Notes under the pieces: model-generated | Told to the model about the DNA's origin: nothing | Seen by the model: only the letters and a program-made list of their open reading frames with translations | Databases searched by the model: none | NCBI GenBank assembly: GCA_033763435.1 | Contig: JANRKN010000144.1 | Coordinates: 1 to 23,007 of the forward strand | Direction of reading: 5' to 3' | Length of the DNA stretch: 23,007 bases | From: JANRKN01 sp033763435 | Lineage (GTDB): Bacteria > Planctomycetota > Phycisphaerae > Phycisphaerales > UBA1924 | In this document: positions 9,797 to 16,730 of the stretch, piece by piece | How positions within the stretch are numbered: the stretch's first letter is position 1 | Layout: each line of letters opens with the position of its first letter | Translations under genes and position numbers: made by a program

Positions 9797-11427
9797 ATCG
9801 TCCGGTGCTTGCGATGGCCCTCGTGGCGCTTGCGGTGCCCACCTGGGCGCAGCCGACCAAGACTCCCGGCAAGGCTCCGCCGAACCCGCCCGCGAAGGTC
9901 CCCGCGCCCGGGCCCGAGACGGACCCGGCCGCACGCGTGCCGACGGAGGACGAGGCCAAGCGTCTGCGCGAGCTGGGCGAGGCCTCGGCCGAGGCGTTCA
10001 AAGCGCAGGACTTTGCCCGCGCGGAGAAGGTTCTGCTCGAGGCGATGGCGCTCGAGCCCGCCTCGTTCCAGACGCGGTACAACCTCGCCCTCGCGGTGGG
10101 CGCGCTCGGGCGCGCGGACGACGCGTTCGAGCACTTGGTCGCCGCGGTCGAGCGCGGGATGGACGACCTTCGGCGCATCCGCCGCGAACCGGCGCTCGCG
10201 GGCGTGCGCGCGCTTGCCAAGTACGCGGCGCTGGAGTCGGCCTGGGACACCGTGCTCGAACGCAGCCGGGACGCGCGCGTCTCGCTCTTTCAGCGGGCGT
10301 TCACGGGCCTGAGTCAGCAGACCGACGAGAAGCGCAAGGTCGTGTATCTCTCGGCGCTCGATCCCAAGAGCTTCGAGATCGCGCGGGCGGAGATGGACGC
10401 GCTGGCCGCGTGGGCCGACCGCGAGGTGTTTGAAGGGCTCGAAGACGCCGCAGAGATCAAGCTCGACCCGTGGGTCGTCGTGCTGCTGCCCAAGCGCAGC
10501 GAGTACGAGGCGTGGCTTCGGTCGGGGCTGGGCAAACGCACGATCGGCACGGCCGCGACGCCCCCCACCATCGGCGGCGTGTACAACCACGACTTCCGCA
10601 CGCTGATCTCGGGCGACCTGGGCTCGAGCCTGCGGCATGAGTTCTTTCACGCGCTGCACTACCGGCACTCATGGCGGCGGGGTCAGGATCATCCGATCTG
10701 GGTCAAGGAAGGCCTCTGCTCGCTGGTCGAGGACTATGACCTGGTCGACTCGGGCGCGCGCGATGCCGCGCTGAGACCGCTCGGGCGCGTGATCAAGCCC
10801 GCGCCCTCGTGGCGCACGAACATCGTCAAGCGCATCGAGCGCGGTGGGCTGCTCAGGCCCATCCAGGAATGGATCTCGAATCCCGAGGACCGCTTCCTGG
10901 GCGTGCGGCCTCTGTCCAACTACTCGCTGGCGCGGGCGATGTTTCTGTACTTGTTCGAGCGCGGCGCGCTGCGGACGTGGTACGGGGCGTATGTCGAGAA
11001 GTTCGGGCCCGGCGAGGCGGCGCAGAAGGCCGCGGCTTTGGGCGCCTTCGAATCAGCCCTCGGCAAGCCCATCGCGGAGATCAACAAGGACTACCGCGCG
11101 TGGATCCGGGCCTTGCCCATGGTGCCCGAAGAACTCGAGGACGGCGGCGCGAGCCTGGGCTTTGAGGTCGAGAACGGCGAGGGCGACGGCCCGGTCGTCG
11201 TCTCGATCACCGGGCCCGACGCGAGCCAGGCGCGGCGTGTGGGGCTGCGCCGGCGCGATGTGCTCACCGCGATCAACGGCCGGCCCACGCGCGATACGCC
11301 CGAGCTGCTCCGCGTGCTCGCGAGCTACAAGCCGGGGGACGTGGTCGAGCTGAGCGTGAGGCGCGGCGCGCAGCACGTCTCGGTGAAGTTCGAGCTTCAG
11401 GCCGCAAGGCCCCGACCGGGGCTGTAG
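9793..11427 (+). CDS. Secreted HExxH (gluzincin-like) metallopeptidase with TPR-like and PDZ domains
   Basis: A 544-residue protein starting at ATG 9793, with GGAG 8 bases upstream. The signal peptide is MNRPVLAMALVALAVPTWAQ, followed by a Pro/Lys-rich linker to about residue 50. Residues about 55-120 contain a TPR-like helix pair (AEKVLLEAMALEPASFQTRY). The zinc site is HEFFH (H282, E283, H286) with E306 in WVKEGLCSL as the likely third ligand, the spacing seen in gluzincins; this arrangement resembles the DUF1570-type proteins common in planctomycetes. The C-terminus (about 455-540) is a PDZ domain (VGLRRRDVLTAINGRPT). It is probably a periplasmic or surface peptidase with unknown substrate. 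Its start overlaps the purN stop, so it is coupled to a cytoplasmic purine gene with no obvious functional link. It ends in TAG. Confidence 0.82.
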   Translation: MNRPVLAMALVALAVPTWAQPTKTPGKAPPNPPAKVPAPGPETDPAARVPTEDEAKRLRELGEASAEAFKAQDFARAEKVLLEAMALEPASFQTRYNLALAVGALGRADDAFEHLVAAVERGMDDLRRIRREPALAGVRALAKYAALESAWDTVLERSRDARVSLFQRAFTGLSQQTDEKRKVVYLSALDPKSFEIARAEMDALAAWADREVFEGLEDAAEIKLDPWVVVLLPKRSEYEAWLRSGLGKRTIGTAATPPTIGGVYNHDFRTLISGDLGSSLRHEFFHALHYRHSWRRGQDHPIWVKEGLCSLVEDYDLVDSGARDAALRPLGRVIKPAPSWRTNIVKRIERGGLLRPIQEWISNPEDRFLGVRPLSNYSLARAMFLYLFERGALRTWYGAYVEKFGPGEAAQKAAALGAFESALGKPIAEINKDYRAWIRALPMVPEELEDGGASLGFEVENGEGDGPVVVSITGPDASQARRVGLRRRDVLTAINGRPTRDTPELLRVLASYKPGDVVELSVRRGAQHVSVKFELQAARPRPGL

Positions 11428-11429
11428 AG

Positions 11430-11443
11430 CACGCAGAGGCGTG
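11430..11443 (+). terminator. Weak hairpin after the peptidase gene
   Basis: CACGC (11430-11434) and GCGTG (11439-11443) pair around AGAG just after the stop codon at 11427. The following AATCTCTC is only mildly T-rich, so termination here is possible but not strong. Confidence 0.25.
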
Positions 11444-11463
11444 AATCTCTCGGGAAATCAGGC

Positions 11464-11490
11464 AAAAAGAACGCCGGGCCCTTGGGCCCG
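11464..11490 (-). terminator. Intrinsic terminator for the nrdJ-side transcript
   Basis: On the minus strand CGGGCCCAAGGGCCCG (11490 down to 11475) forms a short strong hairpin and is followed by GCG and then TTCTTTTT. The same bases can instead pair with 11708-11738 in the long closing stem of the candidate RNA. Either way this is the first U-tract terminator after nrdJ, about 275 bases past its stop codon. Confidence 0.6.
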
Positions 11491-11738
11491 CGGCAGTTCG
11501 GCGATGGTCGTTCCGGGCGACTCCGTGACGATCGGCCCGTGTGCGAGGGGACCGACTCCCGCGTGGGAGCGCGCCGCGTGGAGCGCGGCGAGTCGTCGAT
11601 TGCGCCTGGAACGAGGGTTGAGGTCGGGGGCCTGTTGGTCCGTTGGGCACCACGCATTTCCGTGGCCGCCCGACCCCGGCACAGTTCCGTCCGTGCCGTC
11701 CCTTCGTCCGAACTGTCCGCGGGCGCAAGGGCCCGGCG
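11464..11738 (-). ncRNA. Candidate structured RNA downstream of nrdJ
   Basis: A long closing stem pairs 11708-11738 with 11472-11501 (29 of 31 positions, one bulge at 11716 and one mismatch at 11724). On the minus strand the 3' arm runs directly into a U-run (TTCTTTTT, 11471 down to 11464), so the stem could double as a terminator. Inside are at least five further helices: 11693-11698 with 11677-11682; 11669-11675 with 11622-11628; the hairpin 11661-11665 with 11650-11654 (GAAATG loop); 11603-11614 with 11508-11519; and a GC hairpin, CGCCGCG with CGCGGCG, beside a CTCCC/GGGAG hairpin near 11556-11590. No ORF with family-like protein lies here. It starts 24 bases after the nrdJ stop, so it is either an nrdJ 3' UTR element or a separate RNA. 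One helix pair (11515-11607) is G-U on the plus strand but A-C on the minus, a small point for the other strand. I match it to no known RNA family. Confidence 0.45.
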
Positions 11739-11762
11739 GTGTGTTGACTGCCGACTGTTCGC

Positions 11763-14700
11763 TTACGAGCAGCCCATGCTGTTGCCGCAGTTCATGCACT
11801 TGTAGCACGTGCCGCTGCGGACGGTGATCGTGCCGCAGACGTCGCAGGCGGGGGCATCGCCCAGCGAATCGAGCGCGATCGAGAGCGTCGCGGAGGCGAG
11901 CACCTGCGTGCCGGTATTGCCGGTCGCGCCAGATGAGGAAGCCGGCTTCTTGGACGCGAGGACCGTGCTGATGCGCTCGCCGGCCGACTGAGGCGTGGTC
12001 GAGAACCGCGGCTGGCCCTGGAAGGTGGGCGCTTCGATCACGGGCGCGGGCGCGACATCTCCGCCTCGGCGCGGGGCGTTGGCCTCGCGATACCCGGGGA
12101 CGAACTGCATGCCCATCCAGCGGAAGATGTAGTCGACCAGGCTCTTGGCGAACGGGATGTCGGGGTTTTCCGTCATGCCCGCGGGCTCAAAGCGCTGGTG
12201 GCTGAACTTGGCGACGAGGCTTTCCACCGGCACGCCGTACTGGAGCGCGACGCTGGTCGCGGTGCCGAGCGAGTCCATGAGCCCGCCGATGGTCGAGCCT
12301 TCCTTGGACATGGTGATGAAGAGCTCGCCGGGCTTGCCGTCGTCGTAGAGGCCGACGGTGAGGTAGCCCTCATGGCCGGCGACGTTGAACTTGTGGGTGT
12401 AGCTTCGGCGGGTGTCGCTGAGGCGCCGGCGCATCGGGCGCTGGACGACGTCCATCGCGCGGGCGGAGGCGCCGTGCTCATCGCCCGCGGCAACCGCCGC
12501 CGCGAGCTCCGCGACCTGACCCGAGACCTCGGCGCGGGCCGCGTCGATCGCGAGATCGTCGTCGCCCTCTTCCTCGGCGGCCTTCTCGGCATCGGCGCTG
12601 GACGAGAGCGGCTGGCTGAGCTTGCACCCGTCGCGGTAGAGCGCGTTGGCCTTCAGGCCCAGCTCCCACGAGAGGCGGTAGCAGCGCTTGATGTCGTCGA
12701 CCGTCGCCTCGTTGGGGAGGTTGATGGTCTTGGAGATCGCGCCCGAGATGAACGGCTGCGCGGCGGCCATCATGCGGATGTGACCCTCGGCGGCGATGTA
12801 CCGCTGGCCGATCTTGCCGCACTTGTTGGCGCAGTCGAACACGGGCAGGTGCTCGGCCTTCAGGTGCGGCGCGCCCTCGACGGTCTGCGTGCCGCAGACC
12901 AGCGTGTTCAGCGCGTCGATCTGCTTGCCCGTCAGCCCGAGCTTCTTGAGCAGGTTGAACGAGAAGTCGGCCTTGGCCTTCTCGGCGTCGAGGCCCAGAC
13001 GCTTGAGCGCGTCATCGCCCACCGACCACGCGCCGAAGGCAAACCCGAGCTCGAACACCCCGGGCAGCCCGGCGGTGATGCGGGCGAGGTCTTCCTCGAC
13101 GAGGCCCTTGGCCTTGAGCCAGTCGGCGAAGGTCTGGCCCGGCGTCGCGCCCTTGACGCCCGCGGGGAGCGTCACATCGAGCGTGAGCGCGCCGAGCAGA
13201 TACGTCATGATGTCCTTGATCTGCGGCTCGGAGTAGCCCAGGGCCTTGAGCGCCGGGCGCACCGACTCGTTGGCGATCTTGAAGTACCCGCCGCCGGCGA
13301 GCTTCTTGAACTTGACGAGCGCAAAGTCGGGCTCGACGCCCGTGGTGTCGCAGTCCATCAGCAGGCCGATGGTGCCCGTCGGCGCGATGACGGTCGTCTG
13401 CGCGTTGCGATAGCCGAACTGTTCGCCGAGCGTCACGGCCTCGTCCCAGGCCTTGACGGAGTGCTCGAGCAGCGCCTTGGCGTTGCTGAGGGCGACCTTG
13501 CCGGCCTTGATGATCGCGTGATCGATCGGCACGGGGCGGATCTTGAGCTGCTCGTAGCGCTCGCTCGCGCGGTCGACGCCGTGCGCCGCGAGACGGTGAT
13601 TGCGCATCACGCGGAGCATGTTCTGACGGTCGGCGCCGCCGTGATCGTTCATGCCCGGAAAGGGCCCGTGCTCCTTGGCCAGCAGCGCCGACATGCGGTA
13701 GCTGCGACCGGTGAGGATCGCGCTGAGGGTCGCGCAGATCGCCCGGCCTTCCTCGCTGTCGTAGGGGATGCCCGCCTGCATCAGCATCGCGCCCAGATTC
13801 GCGTAGCCCAGGCCCAGCGTGCGGTACTTGTACGAAAGCTCGGCGATCGCACGGCTCGGGAACGCGGCCATCAGCACGCTGATCTCGAGGACCATCGTCC
13901 AGAGGTCAATCCCGTGCTCATAGCGCTCGATGTCAAACGAACGCGTCTGCGGGTCGTAGAACTTCAGGACGTTCAGCGACGCGAGGTTGCACGCCGTGTT
14001 GTCCAGGAACATGTACTCGGAGCAGGGGTTGCTCGCGTTGATGCGCCCGGCCGAGGGGCAGGTGTGCCAGGCGTTGATCGTCGAATCGAACTGCACGCCC
14101 GGGTCGGCGCAGCGCCAGGCCGCAAAGCCGATCATGTCCCAGAGCTCCGAGGCCTGATAGGTCTTGCCGGGCTTGGGGCTGGTGCGGAAACGGGTGGACC
14201 AGCTCTCGTTCTTGTCCAGCGCGCTGAAGAACGAGTCCGGGATGCGGACCGAGTTGTTGCTGTTCTGACCGGAGACGGTCATGTACGACTCGCCGTTGAA
14301 GTCGTAGTCGAGCTTGAGGTTGAGCTTGGAGGCGGTCTGCTTGTGCTCGTCGGCGAGGTGCTTCATGCCCTCGACGAGCGCGGCGACCTTGATCTCCTCG
14401 CGGACCTTCCAGTTGATGAACTCGGCGATGTCGGGATGGTCCATGTCGAGGCAGACCATCTTGGCCGCGCGGCGGGTCGTGCCGCCGGACTTGATCGCGC
14501 TCGCGGCGCGGTCGCCGATCTTGAGCCAGGACATCAGGCCCGAGCTCTTGCCGCCGCCCGAGAGATTCTCGCCCTCGCCGCGGAGGCTGGAGAAGTTGGT
14601 GCCGGTGCCCGAGCCGTACTTGAACAGGCGCGCCTCGCGGACCCACAGGTCCATGATGCCGCCCTCGTTCACCAGGTCGTCGGACACGGACTGAATGAAG

Positions 14701-15248
14701 CAGGCGTGCGGCTGGGGGTGCGTGTACGCGTCGGGCGCGAGCGAGACCTCGCCGGTCTTGGGGTCGCAGATGAAGTGGCCCTGCGCCGGGCCCGTGATGC
14801 CGTAGGCGAAGTTCAGCCCCGTGTTGAACCACTGCGGGCTGTTGGGCGCGCACATCTGGTGCACCATCATGTACACCAGCTCGTCATAGAATGCCTGCGA
14901 GTCGGCGGCGGAGTCAAAGTACCCGTGCTTCTCGCCCCAGAAACGCCAGCAGCCCGCGAGACGATGGATGACCTGACGCGCGGACTTCTCCGGGCCCGTC
15001 TTCACGGTGCCGTCGGCGTTCTTGAGCGCCTTGCCGTCGGGGCCCGTCTGGGGCACGCCGGCCTTGCGGAAGTACTTGGAGACCATGATGTCGGTCGCGA
15101 GCTGCGACCAGGTCTCGGGCACCTCGGCATCGTCCATGCGGAAAACCGTCGAACCGTCCGGGTTCGAGATCTTCGACGAACGCTTCGTCCACGCGACGGT
15201 GGCGAAGGGGTCCTGGCCGGCGGAAGTGAACTTGCGGGCAATCTTCAT
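11763..15248 (-). CDS. nrdJ: Class II (adenosylcobalamin-dependent) ribonucleoside reductase
   Basis: Reduces ribonucleotides to deoxyribonucleotides using a radical made from coenzyme B12, so it works with or without oxygen. The product is 1161 residues, in the range of long NrdJ proteins. Key residues: C183 in PHACFIQS; the motif N407-P-C409-S-E411, where C409 is the thiyl-radical cysteine; and C420 in NTACNL, 11 residues later as in the class II enzymes, forming the reducible pair with C183. The phosphate-binding block PTGTIGLLMDCDTTGVEPD follows. The C-terminus carries a zinc-ribbon-like tail (C1135, C1138, C1148, C1151, C1154, C1160), which in this family helps re-reduce the active site. 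The ATG at 15248 has GGGGA about 8 bases ahead. It lies 92 bases after dcd on the same strand, so co-transcription is likely. No cobalamin riboswitch fits the short leader. The stop is TAA. Confidence 0.96.
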   Translation of the reverse strand: MKIARKFTSAGQDPFATVAWTKRSSKISNPDGSTVFRMDDAEVPETWSQLATDIMVSKYFRKAGVPQTGPDGKALKNADGTVKTGPEKSARQVIHRLAGCWRFWGEKHGYFDSAADSQAFYDELVYMMVHQMCAPNSPQWFNTGLNFAYGITGPAQGHFICDPKTGEVSLAPDAYTHPQPHACFIQSVSDDLVNEGGIMDLWVREARLFKYGSGTGTNFSSLRGEGENLSGGGKSSGLMSWLKIGDRAASAIKSGGTTRRAAKMVCLDMDHPDIAEFINWKVREEIKVAALVEGMKHLADEHKQTASKLNLKLDYDFNGESYMTVSGQNSNNSVRIPDSFFSALDKNESWSTRFRTSPKPGKTYQASELWDMIGFAAWRCADPGVQFDSTINAWHTCPSAGRINASNPCSEYMFLDNTACNLASLNVLKFYDPQTRSFDIERYEHGIDLWTMVLEISVLMAAFPSRAIAELSYKYRTLGLGYANLGAMLMQAGIPYDSEEGRAICATLSAILTGRSYRMSALLAKEHGPFPGMNDHGGADRQNMLRVMRNHRLAAHGVDRASERYEQLKIRPVPIDHAIIKAGKVALSNAKALLEHSVKAWDEAVTLGEQFGYRNAQTTVIAPTGTIGLLMDCDTTGVEPDFALVKFKKLAGGGYFKIANESVRPALKALGYSEPQIKDIMTYLLGALTLDVTLPAGVKGATPGQTFADWLKAKGLVEEDLARITAGLPGVFELGFAFGAWSVGDDALKRLGLDAEKAKADFSFNLLKKLGLTGKQIDALNTLVCGTQTVEGAPHLKAEHLPVFDCANKCGKIGQRYIAAEGHIRMMAAAQPFISGAISKTINLPNEATVDDIKRCYRLSWELGLKANALYRDGCKLSQPLSSSADAEKAAEEEGDDDLAIDAARAEVSGQVAELAAAVAAGDEHGASARAMDVVQRPMRRRLSDTRRSYTHKFNVAGHEGYLTVGLYDDGKPGELFITMSKEGSTIGGLMDSLGTATSVALQYGVPVESLVAKFSHQRFEPAGMTENPDIPFAKSLVDYIFRWMGMQFVPGYREANAPRRGGDVAPAPVIEAPTFQGQPRFSTTPQSAGERISTVLASKKPASSSGATGNTGTQVLASATLSIALDSLGDAPACDVCGTITVRSGTCYKCMNCGNSMGCS

Positions 15249-15272
15249 GAGTCAGTCCCCGTGGTCAGAAGG

Positions 15273-15313
15273 CACTCGGCAATCGGGATTGGGTTTCGGG
15301 ACTCGGCACTCGG
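15273..15313. repeat. Degenerate heptad repeat between dcd and nrdJ
   Basis: Adjacent units read CACTCGG, CAATCGG, GATTGGG, TTTCGGG, ACTCGG (one base short) and CACTCGG. The unit CAATCGG and the pattern of sevens with an occasional six match the array at 1-34. It occupies about half of the dcd-nrdJ spacer and lies in the leader of nrdJ if the two genes are co-transcribed. Confidence 0.6.
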
Positions 15314-15340
15314 GAACGCAGACTGCCGATCGGATGATGT

Positions 15341-15919
15341 TCAATCGACTTTCGGCAGCGTGAGGCCGCCCTGGTCCTGGTACTTGCCGCCCTTGTCGGC
15401 GTAGCTCACTTCACAGACCTGGTCGGCCTTGAGGAAAATGAGCTGCGCGATGCCCTCGTTCGCGTAGACGCGTGCGGGCAGGGGCGTGGTGTTCGAGATT
15501 TCGAGCGTAACCTTGCCGCGCCATTCGGGCTCGAGCGGCGTCACGTTCACGATCAGCCCGCAGCGGGCGTAGGTGCTCTTGCCGACGCAGATCGCCAGCA
15601 CGTCGCGCGGGATTTCCAGCTCCTCCACCGTCGCGCACAGCGCGAAGGAGTTGGGCGGAATGATCACGTACTGCTTGTCGGCGGGGCGATCGGCGACGTC
15701 GACCTCGACCATCATGTCGTCGCTGAAGGCCTTGGGGTCGACGACGGCAATGTCGCCCGAGTGCGTCGCGGGAGTGAAGATCTTGAAGTGCGTGCCGACG
15801 CGGACGTCGTAGCCGTAGCTCGACACGCCGAAGCTGATCCGCCCGGGGCGCTTGACGGCGCGCTAGAAGGGCGTGATCTTCACCAGCTCGCGGATCTGTC
15901 GGTCACTGAGCACGGGCAC
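15341..15919 (-). CDS. dcd: dCTP deaminase, reading frame interrupted by an amber codon at codon 19
   Basis: Converts dCTP to dUTP for thymidylate synthesis. From GTG 15919 the frame reads VPVLSDRQIRELVKITPF, then TAG (15865-15863), then RAVKRPGRISFG and on to TGA at 15341. Read through, it is 192 codons, normal for the family, and both sides of the stop match it: the N-terminal LSDRQIREL block, S115 and R119 in GKSTYARCG, and catalytic-type E140 in KVTLEISN. A single G-to-T change (GAG to TAG) would explain the stop. GGGAGG lies 7 bases before the GTG, so the true start is firm. The uninterrupted part (15341-15826, GTG at codon 32) is 161 residues and lacks the conserved N-terminus. The cause may be a sequencing error, a recent inactivation, readthrough or re-initiation. 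It probably heads a transcript with nrdJ. Confidence 0.88.
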
Positions 15920-15926
15920 CGCGGAA

Positions 15927-15932
15927 CCTCCC
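15927..15932 (-). promoter_or_regulatory. Shine-Dalgarno that fixes the dcd start
   Basis: The minus strand reads GGGAGG here, 7 bases before GTG 15919. It is among the best ribosome binding sites in the window and shows that translation begins upstream of the amber codon, not at the internal GTG 15826, which has no comparable site. Confidence 0.7.
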
Positions 15933-15935
15933 TTG

Positions 15936-15992
15936 ACCACCCACCCCGCTACCCCACCACCGCACCACCCCACTACCCCAAACCACTACCTC
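15936..15992 (-). repeat. G-rich degenerate repeat upstream of dcd
   Basis: On the minus strand this stretch is almost only G and T. GTAGTGG occurs twice (15989-15983 and 15976-15970) separated by TTTGGG, followed by GGTGGTG, GGTGGTG and GGGTAG-type units. The spacing of sevens with a six echoes the arrays at 1-34 and 15273-15313, though the periodicity is looser. It sits directly before the dcd ribosome binding site, probably in its leader or promoter. Confidence 0.45.
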
Positions 15993-16015
15993 AACGTCAG
16001 CTCAACCCACCACCG

Positions 16016-16730
16016 GACCTGCCCACCGTGTCCGCCATCCGCGCGAAGTCGGAGCGACAACGTCCGCGCGGCGACGCGAAGATCGCGGCCGCACCCGATC
16101 GGATCTTAGGCGAACCGTCGCATAAGGACCGAACAGACACCGTTCATATTTCGATCGCGACCCGCACAGTCTCGCATCAACTTGACCATGTCGGCTTCCC
16201 CGGGAGGAGACTCGTCGAGCGACTCGAACAAGGCGTTCGGCGAGGGAAGGGAGCATACCACTACAGATCGTGTCCACAAGCGGGGCCAACCACAATTTCC
16301 TGTGGACTGTTTGTCGGCTGGGCGCAAAGGTTGGCTGTTTCCAAAGTTGCGCAGTGCGCGAATCTTGCAGGCGATATCCACATCACCGGTTCAGGCTACA
16401 GGGCGGTCCCCGGCTTTCGAAGCCGCTCAGGTGGACGCCGACGCCCAAACGGGGCGAGGCGCGAGGGCAATCGACAGCAACCGACAGCCCGGTGCGGGCC
16501 CTGAGGCCGCGACGAAGCGCGGGGTTGATGCCTCATCCGCGGGCGAGTGCTGGACTTAGCGGCAAGCCCCCGGGCAAGCCTTCAACAGACCCCGGGCCTG
16601 CGTGTGCGATGGAGGGGCGAGGTCGGTACCTCCGGCGGAGCTTCGGCGGGCGGGCGGGGAGTTGGGCTGCGAGTTCCTACAGTGGCCGCGTGGAGCCGTT
16701 GCCGCGAGATCGGCGCGGGCCCGCGGGAGC
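16016..16730. other. Long intergenic region, no convincing gene
   Basis: About 700 bases with no ORF I can match to a family. The part from about 16130 to 16430 is less GC-rich than the surroundings. It contains DnaA-box-like sites (GTGTCCACA 16270-16278 and ATATCCACA 16374-16382, the second differing from TTATCCACA only at its first base). It also has several inverted repeats: GTCCACA 16272-16278 with TGTGGAC 16301-16307; GCCAACC 16285-16291 with GGTTGGC 16329-16335; GCGCAA 16322-16327 with TTGCGC 16347-16352; and the hairpin 16411-16425. A 91-codon minus ORF (16381 down to 16106) has no ribosome binding site and no recognisable domain. Promoters for dcd and for the FlgI-like gene must lie in or near here, but I cannot place them. 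Confidence 0.4.

Noticed and set aside
11472..11738. Calling the structured element an insertion sequence or MITE
   Set aside because: The inverted ends would fit, but I see no target duplication, no second copy in the window and no transposase, and the U-run next to the stem fits an RNA better. Left open in the findings.
15249..15340. A cobalamin riboswitch before nrdJ
   Set aside because: The dcd-nrdJ spacer is only 92 bases, nearly half of it a heptad repeat, and no B12-box sequence is present.
12198..15404. A 1068-codon open frame on the plus strand opposite nrdJ
   Set aside because: Composition is Arg/Ala/Val/Gly-rich with no domain. It mirrors the codon bias of nrdJ, which is certain on the minus strand.
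16106..16381. A 91-residue minus-strand protein
   Set aside because: Composition is less shadow-like than others, but there is no ribosome binding site, no recognisable domain, and all frames are open more often by chance in this stretch. Not supported enough to list as a gene.
16270..16382. Calling this block the replication origin
   Set aside because: Only one good and one weak DnaA box, no dnaA or dnaN nearby, and no clear AT-rich unwinding element.
16182..16559. A 125-residue plus-strand protein
   Set aside because: No domain and low-complexity ends, and it overlaps the competing minus-strand frame. No evidence that it is translated.
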